A stretch of 17,412 nucleotides of DNA, taken from assembly GCA_017545365.1 (NCBI GenBank), contig JAFWOP010000022.1:1-17412 (forward strand), written 5' to 3'. How positions within the stretch are numbered: position 1 is the first letter of the stretch; the number at the start of each line of letters is the position of its first letter. The stretch comes from Bacteroidales bacterium. GTDB lineage: Bacteria > Bacteroidota > Bacteroidia > Bacteroidales > P3. Below the pieces are notes generated by a model. It was not told the DNA's origin and searched no databases. It was given only the letters and a program-made list of their open reading frames with translations. Positions 6,099-15,286 of the stretch are shown here, one piece after another. The translations under genes were made by a program, and so were the position numbers.

Positions 6099-7525
6099 AA
6101 TCCAACACTATCACCCTTCGATACATACTGCTCGACGTCGTCGCCGCCATGATGGCATGGGCGCTGCTTTTCCTATTCCGCAAAATTGGCATCGAACACC
6201 ACGGCATGGTGGATGCCAACCAAGTGTTCGACGACCGCAACTTCTGGCTCGGCATCGTGCTGGTGCCGCTGGGCTGGCTGTGCCTCTACACCATCCAAGG
6301 CACCTACAAAAACGTCCTGCGCAAATCGCGCCTCAAAGAGTTCCAGCAAACCCTCCTGGCCAGCATCTTCGGCGTGGTAGTCCTCTTCTTCGCCCTGATG
6401 CTTGACGACGAAGTGAACAACTACCGCGGCTACTACCTCTCGTTCCTCTTCCTCCTGGCCGTCCACTTCGGCCTCACCTACCTCTTCCGCGTCGTCCAAA
6501 CCTCCAGCATCGTCCGCAAAGTCCACAACCGCCAAATCGGCTTCCCCACCCTCCTCATCGGCAGCCACCACAAAGCCTACCAAACCTACCTCGACCTTGA
6601 AAACCAAGAGAAATACTCCGGCAACATATTCACCGGCTACGTCTCCGTCGACAGCGCGAGCCCCACCGACCCCGAAAGCCGCCTCACCGCCGTCATCCCC
6701 TGCCTCGGCACCATCGCGGACATCAAACAGCTCATCGAGCAATACCATATCGAAGAAGTAATCATCGCCGTCGAAGAAGGCGAACAGCAGCACCTCCAGG
6801 AAATACTCCGCACCCTCGACGGCTGCGGCGAAGTCATCATCAAAATCACCCCTGACGCACGTGACATCATCCTAGGCATGGTGCGGGTCGACAGCATCTT
6901 CCACTCCCCCCTCATCACCATCAACACCCGCCTCATGGAAGAATGGCAGTACAGCATCAAGCGCATCAGCGACATCATCCTCTCGCTCATGGCCCTCATC
7001 ATCCTCTCGCCCGTCTTCCTCGTCACCGCCATCATCATCAAATGCACCAGCCCCGGCCCCGTGTTCTACGCCCAAGAGCGCATCGGCTACCGCGGCAAAC
7101 CCTTCAAGATGCACAAATTCCGCAGCATGTACGTCGACGCAGAATCCTGCGGCCCCGCTCTCTCGCACGACGACGACCCCCGCATCACCCCCTTCGGACG
7201 CTTCATGCGCAAAGTGCGGCTCGACGAAATACCCCAGTTCTACAACGTCCTCAAAGGCACCATGTCCATCGTCGGCTACCGCCCCGAACGACAGTTCTAC
7301 ATCAACCAGATTATCAAACGCTGCCCCGAATACCTACTCCTCCAGCGCATCAAACCCGGCATCACCTCATGGGGTCAAGTCAAATACGGCTACGCCAGCA
7401 GCGTCGACGAAATGTGCGAACGCCTGAAATACGACCTCCTCTACCTCGAAAACATGTCCATCACCACCGACATCAAGATACTCCTCTACACCATCGGCAT
7501 CATCTTCCAAGGACGAGGAAAATGA
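6095..7525 (+). CDS. Polyprenyl glycosylphosphotransferase (WcaJ/WbaP-type sugar transferase)
   Basis: A 476-residue membrane protein with the layout of the exopolysaccharide polyprenyl glycosylphosphotransferase family. It has four N-terminal transmembrane segments (about 8-28, 49-67, 87-104, 112-131), a Rossmann-like CoA-binding-type middle region (about 148-270) and a fifth hydrophobic segment (about 291-316). The catalytic bacterial sugar transferase domain follows, with SPGPVFYAQERIGYRGKPF, KFRSM (341-345), the Asp-Glu pair in RLDEIPQ (D377, E378) and GYRPE (394-398; most members have GPRPE). The enzyme transfers a hexose-1-phosphate from a nucleotide sugar to undecaprenyl phosphate and so starts an O-antigen, capsule or exopolysaccharide repeat unit; the sugar cannot be told from sequence. 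In T9SS bacteria such as Porphyromonas gingivalis an enzyme of this type initiates A-LPS, the anchor of secreted cargo, which may fit the two T9SS proteins nearby. Confidence 0.94.
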   Translation: MKSNTITLRYILLDVVAAMMAWALLFLFRKIGIEHHGMVDANQVFDDRNFWLGIVLVPLGWLCLYTIQGTYKNVLRKSRLKEFQQTLLASIFGVVVLFFALMLDDEVNNYRGYYLSFLFLLAVHFGLTYLFRVVQTSSIVRKVHNRQIGFPTLLIGSHHKAYQTYLDLENQEKYSGNIFTGYVSVDSASPTDPESRLTAVIPCLGTIADIKQLIEQYHIEEVIIAVEEGEQQHLQEILRTLDGCGEVIIKITPDARDIILGMVRVDSIFHSPLITINTRLMEEWQYSIKRISDIILSLMALIILSPVFLVTAIIIKCTSPGPVFYAQERIGYRGKPFKMHKFRSMYVDAESCGPALSHDDDPRITPFGRFMRKVRLDEIPQFYNVLKGTMSIVGYRPERQFYINQIIKRCPEYLLLQRIKPGITSWGQVKYGYASSVDEMCERLKYDLLYLENMSITTDIKILLYTIGIIFQGRGK

Positions 7526-7543
7526 ATTCGTGAATTCGTGAAT
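7524..7543. repeat. Octamer tandem repeat (GAATTCGT)x2.5
   Basis: GAATTCGT is repeated two and a half times, starting on the stop codon of the glycosylphosphotransferase gene. It is one of several 7-8-nt tandem words in the spacers of this window. No function is evident. Confidence 0.7.
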
Positions 7544-7553
7544 CAATTTGACC

Positions 7554-7585
7554 GCGCCAAAGACTAATACATTAACACGTTAACA
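7554..7585 (+). repeat. 32-bp intergenic direct repeat, copy 1
   Basis: It begins GCGCCAAAGACTAA and ends ATTAACACGTTAACA. Copy 2, at 8380-8411, matches at 29 of 32 positions. The two copies bracket the FKBP gene in the same orientation. The second half is part of an octamer array AC(A/G)TT(A/C)AC repeated three times at 7569-7592, and contains the small palindrome TTAACACGTTAA. It is possibly a leader element or a site for repeat-mediated recombination; unproven. Confidence 0.75.
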
Positions 7586-7626
7586 CATTCACACATAAAA
7601 AAAAACACATTAACATATTCAACAAC

Positions 7627-8319
7627 ATGAGACACCACCTACCCCTCGCATTGGCCCTGACGGCACTCGTCTTCGCCTCCTGCAACAACAACGAAAACGT
7701 AGTCCTCAAAAACCAGGCCGACACCCTCAGCTGGGCCATGGGCATGAGCCTCGCCGAAACAGTACAGAGCGGCTTCTACCAATTCGACGAAAAGCTCATC
7801 CAAAAAGCCATAGCGAACACGCTGAAGGATGGCAAACAGCCCCTCAGCAACGAAGAATACCGAGAAGCCCTCATGTACATCAACTTCCTGGCCCAGACCT
7901 ACGAGCACAACCAGTCGAAGAAAGCCGAAACCGAAGCCAACAGCAGCCAAGAACAGCTCTTCGCCCAACTGGCCAAGAACCCCAACATCCATAAAGCCCC
8001 CGAAGGCTACTACTACGAAGTGCTGCAAGAAGGCCACGGCCCCAAGGCCAAAGAAGGGCTGCGCGTCCGTTTCGACTTCAAAGGCACCGAGATGCAGTCG
8101 GGCAACCTCATCGAGCAGACCTACGGCAACCGCGAACCCATCATCCATGTCCTAGGGCGGCCCATGTTCGAAGGCCTCATCTACGGCATGCAGCTCATGA
8201 ACGCCGGCAGCAAATACCGCTTCTACTTCCCCTACCAGCTCGTCTCCGGTGCCAACGGCATACCGCCACACACACCCGTCATCTACGAAGTCGAACTCCA
8301 CGAAATATTTTTGAATTGA
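7627..8319 (+). CDS. Divergent FKBP-type peptidyl-prolyl isomerase lipoprotein
   Basis: A 230-residue protein with lipobox VFASC (Cys19) after a signal peptide. Residues about 28-120 form the helical FKBP_N dimerisation region (QADTLSWAMGMSLAETVQ...), and residues 127-228 an FKBP domain with VRFDFKGTEMQSGNLIEQTYGN, GLIYGMQLMNAGSKYRFYFP and IPPHTPVIYEVELHEI. Compared by eye with FKBP12, the Trp59 position is Leu184, Tyr82 is Val206 and Phe99 is Tyr220, so prolyl isomerase activity may be weak or lost and a chaperone role is plausible. Lipoprotein FKBPs of this design (FkpA/Mip-like) assist outer-membrane and exported proteins. It lies 101 bp after the glycosylphosphotransferase gene with no hairpin between, so co-transcription is possible. 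Confidence 0.9.
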   Translation: MRHHLPLALALTALVFASCNNNENVVLKNQADTLSWAMGMSLAETVQSGFYQFDEKLIQKAIANTLKDGKQPLSNEEYREALMYINFLAQTYEHNQSKKAETEANSSQEQLFAQLAKNPNIHKAPEGYYYEVLQEGHGPKAKEGLRVRFDFKGTEMQSGNLIEQTYGNREPIIHVLGRPMFEGLIYGMQLMNAGSKYRFYFPYQLVSGANGIPPHTPVIYEVELHEIFLN

Positions 8320-8320
8320 A

Positions 8321-8373
8321 AATTGAGAATTGAGAATTATCCGGGTGCGGCAGCTAATTCTCAATTCTCAATT
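8321..8373. repeat. 19-bp perfect inverted repeat built of AATTGAG heptamers
   Basis: The left arm 8321-8339 is (AATTGAG)x2 plus AATTA. The right arm 8355-8373 is its exact complement, and the loop is 15 nt and GC-rich (TCCGGGTGCGGCAGC). It starts two bases after the FKBP stop codon and could act as a 3'-end stabiliser or bidirectional terminator, though there is no U tract. The layout matches 16429-16494. Confidence 0.75.
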
Positions 8374-8379
8374 CCAAAG

Positions 8380-8411
8380 GCGCCAGCGACTAACACATTA
8401 ACACGTTAACA
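8380..8411 (+). repeat. 32-bp intergenic direct repeat, copy 2
   Basis: It begins GCGCCAGCGACTAA and ends ATTAACACGTTAACA. It differs from copy 1 (7554-7585) at three positions and lies between the convergent FKBP and giant T9SS genes. Confidence 0.75.
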
Positions 8412-8413
8412 TC

Positions 8414-8430
8414 AAGAATTCTCAATTCTT
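8414..8430 (-). terminator. Small hairpin after the giant T9SS gene
   Basis: AAGAATT (8414-8420) pairs perfectly with AATTCTT (8424-8430) around a CTC loop, two bases beyond the minus-strand stop codon at 8433-8435. The stem is AT-rich and no U tract follows, so terminator function is tentative. It repeats the AATTGAG word of the neighbouring inverted repeat. Confidence 0.4.
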
Positions 8431-8432
8431 AA

Positions 8433-11400
8433 TCACTCCACCACCAGCCTCTTCACCGCGTTAAACTCACCACCGGCAAGACGCACAATATAGATCCCCT
8501 GCCCCAGCTGCGAAGTGGGCAGGGTTGCCTTTGTAGTACCCGCTGGCAGCACCTCCGAATACCTCACCCGGCCCAGTCCGTCCACAACTTCTACCCGCAC
8601 CGCTGCGCTGCACCGCCCTGGTAGCGCAAGCACCACTCCGCCACGAGTGGGGTTAGGCGACAGCGTCACCCGCGCATCGTCCGTCACACTGCCGACATCG
8701 CTATACTGCGTGGTGACGGAGACAAAGCCCCATCCGTCGCTGAAGAAATCGGCACCGCACACCGACCTGACATAAATATCGTAAGACGACTCACCCGTCA
8801 GGCCTGTCACCAGGAACGGATGGTGGTCAGCCATGACCCTCACGCCCGTCCCCTCCTCGAAACCCACAGGCCCCCATTCAATCATCCACCTCTCAACCTC
8901 TCCCTCGTCGGCCCAGTCCAGCAGCACACTGTTGCCCCCCACCTCCAAGGCGGCGAGCCCTGCCACATCGGGACAATAGTCCGTCACAAACGAAACCGTG
9001 TCGCTCCACCGGCTGGGGCTGTCGTGATACTCACACACCACCTCTACCGAGGCGTAATAGCGGGTGTTGGCGCTCAAGCCGTTCACCCTGCCGCCCGCCA
9101 GGTAGGTGACAAAGAACGTGTCGTAAGACGCGCCCCACACATGGACGCGGTAGCTGATGTTGTTCCCCTCAGGCGACCACGTCAGGCGGGCAGTCCTGTT
9201 GGTAACATCCGTCACCCAAAGATCCAAAGGTGGCAGACAAGGCATATCGCCAGTGTTGAAGGAGCCAAACACCCAGTTAGAGATGCCTCCATCTGATGCC
9301 AATTCGAGTTCTGGTGCGCAATATTGTCGCACATGATAAACATAATCAGTATCAAAGAAGTAATTGTAGATGACATAAAATGTGTCTGTGAGAACACAAT
9401 TATCCACAATCCATTGGTTGGTCGATGCCAGCCGATAACCAAAGAGATAGCGTCCGCCTGATTCTTCATGAACGGATTCAGGCGTGCTATTCCAACGCAG
9501 CAGCACACTGTCTGGGCTCACCCGCGGCATGCGCAAGCGTGGGGCAGGGCAATCGTTAGTCGGACATACGTCGATAGACATCACTGTACGATAACTCAAA
9601 AGACTCCTCCCGCCCACAAAAGAACCCAGCGCAGTACTCGACGAACAAACCACGTCGTCCAAATTGCTATAGAACGCCAAAGCCATGGGGTCAAAAGTGT
9701 TAGAAGTGCAGAACTGATAATACACGGCACCTTCATCCTGAGCCATACCTGAATTATCATCAATGGCAACAACCAGATTGCTACTGCCGTCATAAGCAAA
9801 AGGGTGGTTGAAATAGATACGGTTCCACCCCTCCACACAATTTAGGCTACCCATGTAAACCACCTGCATGTCGACTGGTGGCACAAAGTCCTCCATTGAT
9901 GCAAAACTACTGAGTGTAGTATGTCCCATATAGATGGTACAATGATTTTTGGCAGACATATTCCTAGGACCCGAATACAGGAAGTTGATGCTTGAAATCT
10001 CCCCTCCACCAAACTCAGCCCCGCCTAACTCCGAGGCCAGCACCAGCTGCTGTGTATACGAGTAATTATACGAATTGTGTATTGGCAGGTCATAATGGGT
10101 ATAGTAGTTCCCCGAACCACCGATTGTATCAGACACCCCTCCATCGCACATAGGCGTCTGTAATTGGGCAGCCCTATACGCTGTCTCATATCCATGACAT
10201 AAGCGGCTCACCCGCACATTATATTTGGTACCCGGCATGAGCGTTATATACTGAAAGCCAGTACCCACAATGGTATCTGAACGTAAAAGCGTATTGTTGG
10301 TTGAAAGCAACAACACCCGATAGGTTTCCTCTGCAACCCCATTCCATGTTATATTAGCCGTAGTGGTAGTAGCCGACAATACTCGGATGTTGGAAGGGGG
10401 AGGACAAGAGTCATATAAATAGTTGAGGCCAATGTTATCAACAATAGCAGGCGGCCCAAAGCTATTAGTACCATTGACAGTGGAACCAGCACCATTAAAC
10501 CAATAAAATACCAAACGACGAACCCCTATAACACTATCAATCCTTATAGAATAGTCACTCCATTCGGTAGTTCCTCGAATATCGGTGAGCAACGTAAGAT
10601 TGTACAACCACCCCCATGGCGACTGGTAGTACCTGCCCGACGGCTCCATCATGACACTCGGATCGGCCAAAAACACTGCCAAGCCATCATAAAAGGTTGA
10701 GCCACTATATTCTCCCACAACCTTGGCACTGAATGTGAGGACAAAACTGGTGTCAATACTACCAAAGTCAATATCGCGGTAAGCTACGGCATTGACAACT
10801 TCGTATGTATGAGTGCCTATCGTGTTGCCACTATCGGCAGAAACATACATGTATGGCGGTATATATCTGCCGTTACCCATGGTTCCACCCATACCACAAT
10901 TCCAGTTGACGGACGTGTTGGAAAACGTTTGCCAGTTGCCCCATTCCGCCAATGAGTCAAAGGCGTAATTGTATGGTATAGTAGCGGGCTGCTGCTGAGT
11001 AATAAAAGTGACGGGGATATAGCACCACTCTGACGTGTCGTCTGCCGTACAGAAGCTACGTACATAGAAGTCATAAGAACTGTTTGGGGCAAGACCCGTG
11101 ACCGCCAAGGTTGTGCCCATCACATCAACACGAGTACCCATACCCAATGACCCTCCGTGCGGCATATACTCCACTTGTCCCCCAAAGGCACGGCCATACG
11201 GCTGCCAGGCAAGGATTGCAGATGTGTCAGTGATAGCTGAGGCTATAAGGTTATAGGGACGCTGACAATTGACTGCGGGCTCCACTGCCACACTGTCAAG
11301 CAAAACGTAGTTCCGTCCATTAGGAGTCGGACTAAATGAAATAAAAGTGATGTACTCCCCGGCCCCTCTTGCAGCACTCAACGGCACTGTATAGACCGAC

Positions 11401-14400
11401 GAAACCTCACTGATGATGAGCGTATCTACTGGGGTAAATGTGGATGAGACATCATTTGGCAATCGGGACACACCAACAATCAACCCATAGTTCTGTGGCT
11501 GGCTAGATTGTCTTCCACCGTCGAAAGTGTACTCTCCGTAACCACAATCTGCCTTGATTGTAACCTGAAGTGTATGAATAGGAAACAAAGTTGTATCAAT
11601 AGGGGGAAGTGCTGCATACGTCCCAGCGGGAAAGCCATAGTTCATCAAAAGCAAAGAACGCCCTACCACCTGCCCCATGCCGTTCGTCCTATTTACAATA
11701 GAGGGTGAAAAGATAGACATCGCAGCACCACACTCCCAACATGTCGGTTGTCCTCCTACAGGAATTGTTCCAAACCTAATGTCTTGTGTATAAGGCAGAC
11801 TGTCTATCCGACCACATACCGTAGTAAAGGAAGTGACAAGTGTCCAATTAGAAGTGTCTGTGGCACACAAACTGCGCACATACACATCATAAGTAGTGGC
11901 AACACTGAGACCCGCCAGCACCACGCTGTCAAAATAGTCGGAAACGACGATGCCGGTTCCTTGGACAAATCCCGTAGGACCATACTCTATTTCGTAGACA
12001 AGCGCACCGGGTCCGGTCCATTGCAATATGGCGGTACGGTTTGTAACCGAAGTAACCGTTATGTTGCGCGGACGTGGGCAGGGCGGCTGATACTCCACTC
12101 TTAAATCATCCACATATACGCTACCGCGCATATCGCCCGGAACCGTCAGTGCTATGTATCTGCCTTGCCCTTGATATTCCTCAAGCGACACCTCCACCAA
12201 TTCCCATGTACTGAGGTTGATAGGTGACACCCTCGCCACTTCGTCAAAAGAAGAATAGTCTGTCGGGTCTGTCAACACCCCTATTCTTAACAAATAGTCG
12301 CCTGCACCATAGGCATAGAAACTAACTTGCAAATTGTCCACCGATATGCCCATAGGAGGTAGAACGATATATGACCACTCCGAAGCAAAACAAAGCGACT
12401 GCACCCCACCATGAGCATAATTGGAACTAACGCAAGGATAAAGAGCATATGTGGGATGCTCTGACCGCCTATACCAGCAGTATTCAGTAGGACTGCCCGC
12501 TGCAACCGAGGCCTCAAACTCCTCGAAATCCTCCACATATGGCAGCGTGGCGATAGTAGCACAAAGTGTGGCAAACTCAGCTTGCACAAACACATTGGCA
12601 TCGCCACAATTAGGCAGCACCCTCACCGCATACTGCCGCATAGGGTCAAGGGAATCCAGCCTGTAGTGAGTGGTTACGACATGGGTATCCGCCACTATCC
12701 ATCCCGTATCACGGCCATCATCTGCCGTATCGCTCATCGGGCGATAGAGCAAGCTCCAACTTGTCTCATGGTAACCAGGCATCCACGATAGGCAGACTGC
12801 GTCGGCCTCCACAGAATCTATGACCAGCATATTGGGAGGCAGACACTCTTCCGCCTCACCGCACGACATCGTATAGAACGCCACTGTGGGACGGCAAACG
12901 CTCTGCGAACAATTCCTAATGACATTGGAGCTAAAAACATTATCGGGAGTATATGGCAAGGTATCTCTCCAACAGCACATCGTCAACCTCTCTCCTGCCA
13001 TTGTACTGTATGCTCCTAATATCGTAGTATCGCCATACAATGTGTCATGATGAATCATGGTTGTGACCGCAATGTCACTCAATCCATCCCATAGAAAAGG
13101 ATGGTCGAAATCATAATGATGCACCGTATCTGTTGTGCCGCAATTATGGTGTGTGGGACCGTAAACCAAATCCGCAGACGACACGTCTACAGGCAGACTT
13201 GCCGCACGATTAGTCGGTGTGACATAAATGCTTATCGTATAGTCTGTGCTTCCTGCAACATAAGTATAGTCCATCCCCACCAGACCGTCAGACACACCGC
13301 TTCGGTGTAATTCTTCCGCCGTATAAAGACTCACACAATAGGATTCAGAATAGTCTCCCCTAGCCGGTACCCCCAGTTCCCGAACCGTGTCGGTACTGAA
13401 CCTTATCGTGTCCGTCGCCGATGAGTCAAGTGCCAAACAATCCAACGGATGTGTGCTAAAACGAACACTCTGCCACTCGCTGAGACTATCATTCTCACAA
13501 CGCACCCGCACCCATGCCCTATATGCAGTACCCGATTCAAGTCCATTCATCATACAATGTGGCACATCTGTCATATAACGCAAACAGCCATTCTCTGGCA
13601 CTACCGACACATCGCCCGTGTCCACACATGCCAATCGCACCTCAAAACTATCTGGCTCAAACCTCGTACCCTCGTATACACCCCATGTCAGCAATGCAGT
13701 AGCGGCGCCAACACCACCCACAGACAAGGCATACACTGTCCGACAAGGCGTAATTCGGTCTATTACAAAATCATCCATATAATAGATGCCTCCTGTCGTC
13801 CTCCTAAAAGCAACAAAGTTGGCTCCTGCTGTCTGGCCATGGAATTCCGACACGTATTGGTCAGAACCCAAATGAATGGTAGGAACTGGGACAAAGCTGC
13901 TCGCGTCTATGGGGTTGGACATCAAACCAATCTCAAGGCCCCGATTGTCGGTACTCCGGAACGAGACCTGAAGGTCTGCAACTGACAGCACATTCGTATC
14001 AATGCCTCGTAGTATGACATATTCGGGTTCGCCTACCACTCCGACTGCCCAATAGAGCCTGCCCTCCTGACGACTCACATGAGAAATATCAGTACCCAAC
14101 CAAGACCAACAAGGCACAAAATGATTGTTTCTTATCGTGCTGAAATCCTCGGCATAGGGCAACACCGTAATCAGTTCGCAAAGGGTATGCACACGCAGCC
14201 AGACCACACTGTCAAGCGTGTCCTCCCCACAAACTGGGCGTATATACACCGTATAGTTCGTATCAGGCCTTAAACCCGCAAAGCTAATCAGTGTATCATT
14301 AGTCGAATACATTGTGCCTTGCCCTTGTGTGTCTGGCTCTAGACAAAGCTCCACCAGCCACTCAGTCACACCTCCGCCTGACAGATCCGACCAACATATG

Positions 14401-15140
14401 TCAAACGAATGGTCGACCAGTCCTTCAATATGCACACCAACGGGAACAGGGCAACTATAGCGCGTTATCAGCAAGTTGTCCACCGCCGCAGGCGGCTGGG
14501 AAGCATTAAACGAATTATTAGACCAAGAAAACACCAACATGTAGGTGTCTGCATCAGTAACAGCCACATCACACTCGTACGTATGCCAGCTTGCAATAGG
14601 TGGTACTTCAGCATTAGACGAACCCGTCCAGTCCCACTCCGTCAACGGGCCACCCCCATCAAGGGCAATACTGCCCGCTGGCAGACTGTTTGGCGCGAAC
14701 AATTCCTCGCCCACTACACCTTGTGTAAGTACCACCGTACTAGGCACTACGGCCACGCGCATATAATCACTCCCAGCATATCCTGCACGCCCCCAACCGT
14801 TCCAACCCGTACAACGCCAATCGTAACTGACATGATAAATACCTCTAGGCAATATCACTTGACGGTAGGCATAAACGAGACTATATGTATAGTAGCCATT
14901 GGAAACATAATAGTTGGCTAGCGTGTCCACATTGGTGACAAACAATGTATTGCTGGTCATACTGCCGTCCCTGCCAATCGTCCAGCGGTTGGGCTGCGAG
15001 CCGTTCAGCAGCACCCAGCCCGCCGTGTCGGTCGGCTGGTCAAAATTGCACGAATACACCATCTCCTGCGACCGCACACACCACGGCAGCAACAACGCGC
15101 CCCATAAAAATAAAAGTAAAAAAACAGACATCCTTTTCAT
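8433..15140 (-). CDS. Giant T9SS-secreted surface protein with jelly-roll and fibronectin III modules
   Basis: A predicted 2,235-residue protein. Modules, by eye: signal peptide 1-24; jelly-roll or cleaved-adhesin-like domains at about 25-228, 322-465, 861-1017, 1109-1290 and 1385-1578, many ending in a DN/DD strand such as YVDDLRVEY; fibronectin III domains at about 230-320, 466-565, 766-858, 1020-1108, 1292-1382, 1579-1663, 1863-1963, 1966-2054 and 2055-2145, usually opening with a C-P-x-P linker; and two copies of another module (about 566-760 and 1664-1860) sharing HPFxxDGxS. Residues 2158-2235 are a type A T9SS sorting domain (LSPNPTRGGVVL, VEVVDGLGRVRYS, LGQGIYIVRL, KRLVVE). It is therefore exported through SecYEG and the T9SS and probably anchored at the surface as an adhesin or multi-ligand binder. 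No peptidase or glycosidase motif was seen. GC content changes sharply inside the gene (see findings). Confidence 0.93.
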   Translation of the reverse strand: MKRMSVFLLLFLWGALLLPWCVRSQEMVYSCNFDQPTDTAGWVLLNGSQPNRWTIGRDGSMTSNTLFVTNVDTLANYYVSNGYYTYSLVYAYRQVILPRGIYHVSYDWRCTGWNGWGRAGYAGSDYMRVAVVPSTVVLTQGVVGEELFAPNSLPAGSIALDGGGPLTEWDWTGSSNAEVPPIASWHTYECDVAVTDADTYMLVFSWSNNSFNASQPPAAVDNLLITRYSCPVPVGVHIEGLVDHSFDICWSDLSGGGVTEWLVELCLEPDTQGQGTMYSTNDTLISFAGLRPDTNYTVYIRPVCGEDTLDSVVWLRVHTLCELITVLPYAEDFSTIRNNHFVPCWSWLGTDISHVSRQEGRLYWAVGVVGEPEYVILRGIDTNVLSVADLQVSFRSTDNRGLEIGLMSNPIDASSFVPVPTIHLGSDQYVSEFHGQTAGANFVAFRRTTGGIYYMDDFVIDRITPCRTVYALSVGGVGAATALLTWGVYEGTRFEPDSFEVRLACVDTGDVSVVPENGCLRYMTDVPHCMMNGLESGTAYRAWVRVRCENDSLSEWQSVRFSTHPLDCLALDSSATDTIRFSTDTVRELGVPARGDYSESYCVSLYTAEELHRSGVSDGLVGMDYTYVAGSTDYTISIYVTPTNRAASLPVDVSSADLVYGPTHHNCGTTDTVHHYDFDHPFLWDGLSDIAVTTMIHHDTLYGDTTILGAYSTMAGERLTMCCWRDTLPYTPDNVFSSNVIRNCSQSVCRPTVAFYTMSCGEAEECLPPNMLVIDSVEADAVCLSWMPGYHETSWSLLYRPMSDTADDGRDTGWIVADTHVVTTHYRLDSLDPMRQYAVRVLPNCGDANVFVQAEFATLCATIATLPYVEDFEEFEASVAAGSPTEYCWYRRSEHPTYALYPCVSSNYAHGGVQSLCFASEWSYIVLPPMGISVDNLQVSFYAYGAGDYLLRIGVLTDPTDYSSFDEVARVSPINLSTWELVEVSLEEYQGQGRYIALTVPGDMRGSVYVDDLRVEYQPPCPRPRNITVTSVTNRTAILQWTGPGALVYEIEYGPTGFVQGTGIVVSDYFDSVVLAGLSVATTYDVYVRSLCATDTSNWTLVTSFTTVCGRIDSLPYTQDIRFGTIPVGGQPTCWECGAAMSIFSPSIVNRTNGMGQVVGRSLLLMNYGFPAGTYAALPPIDTTLFPIHTLQVTIKADCGYGEYTFDGGRQSSQPQNYGLIVGVSRLPNDVSSTFTPVDTLIISEVSSVYTVPLSAARGAGEYITFISFSPTPNGRNYVLLDSVAVEPAVNCQRPYNLIASAITDTSAILAWQPYGRAFGGQVEYMPHGGSLGMGTRVDVMGTTLAVTGLAPNSSYDFYVRSFCTADDTSEWCYIPVTFITQQQPATIPYNYAFDSLAEWGNWQTFSNTSVNWNCGMGGTMGNGRYIPPYMYVSADSGNTIGTHTYEVVNAVAYRDIDFGSIDTSFVLTFSAKVVGEYSGSTFYDGLAVFLADPSVMMEPSGRYYQSPWGWLYNLTLLTDIRGTTEWSDYSIRIDSVIGVRRLVFYWFNGAGSTVNGTNSFGPPAIVDNIGLNYLYDSCPPPSNIRVLSATTTTANITWNGVAEETYRVLLLSTNNTLLRSDTIVGTGFQYITLMPGTKYNVRVSRLCHGYETAYRAAQLQTPMCDGGVSDTIGGSGNYYTHYDLPIHNSYNYSYTQQLVLASELGGAEFGGGEISSINFLYSGPRNMSAKNHCTIYMGHTTLSSFASMEDFVPPVDMQVVYMGSLNCVEGWNRIYFNHPFAYDGSSNLVVAIDDNSGMAQDEGAVYYQFCTSNTFDPMALAFYSNLDDVVCSSSTALGSFVGGRSLLSYRTVMSIDVCPTNDCPAPRLRMPRVSPDSVLLRWNSTPESVHEESGGRYLFGYRLASTNQWIVDNCVLTDTFYVIYNYFFDTDYVYHVRQYCAPELELASDGGISNWVFGSFNTGDMPCLPPLDLWVTDVTNRTARLTWSPEGNNISYRVHVWGASYDTFFVTYLAGGRVNGLSANTRYYASVEVVCEYHDSPSRWSDTVSFVTDYCPDVAGLAALEVGGNSVLLDWADEGEVERWMIEWGPVGFEEGTGVRVMADHHPFLVTGLTGESSYDIYVRSVCGADFFSDGWGFVSVTTQYSDVGSVTDDARVTLSPNPTRGGVVLALPGRCSAAVRVEVVDGLGRVRYSEVLPAGTTKATLPTSQLGQGIYIVRLAGGEFNAVKRLVVE

Positions 15141-15286
15141 AATACAGCCATTTTATTGGAAAGAACTTCTATATATATAATAACCTTTAAAAAACGAAAA
15201 TCTCTACAATATAGTATAATTTTTAACTATAATTAATTATTTTTATGCATAAATTAACAATACTACCCTATAAAAACCATCCATAA

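Noticed and set aside
9212..14921. Numerous plus-strand frames of 60-180 codons opposite the giant T9SS gene
   Set aside because: They are antisense shadows of a continuous, domain-rich coding sequence and carry no protein motifs.
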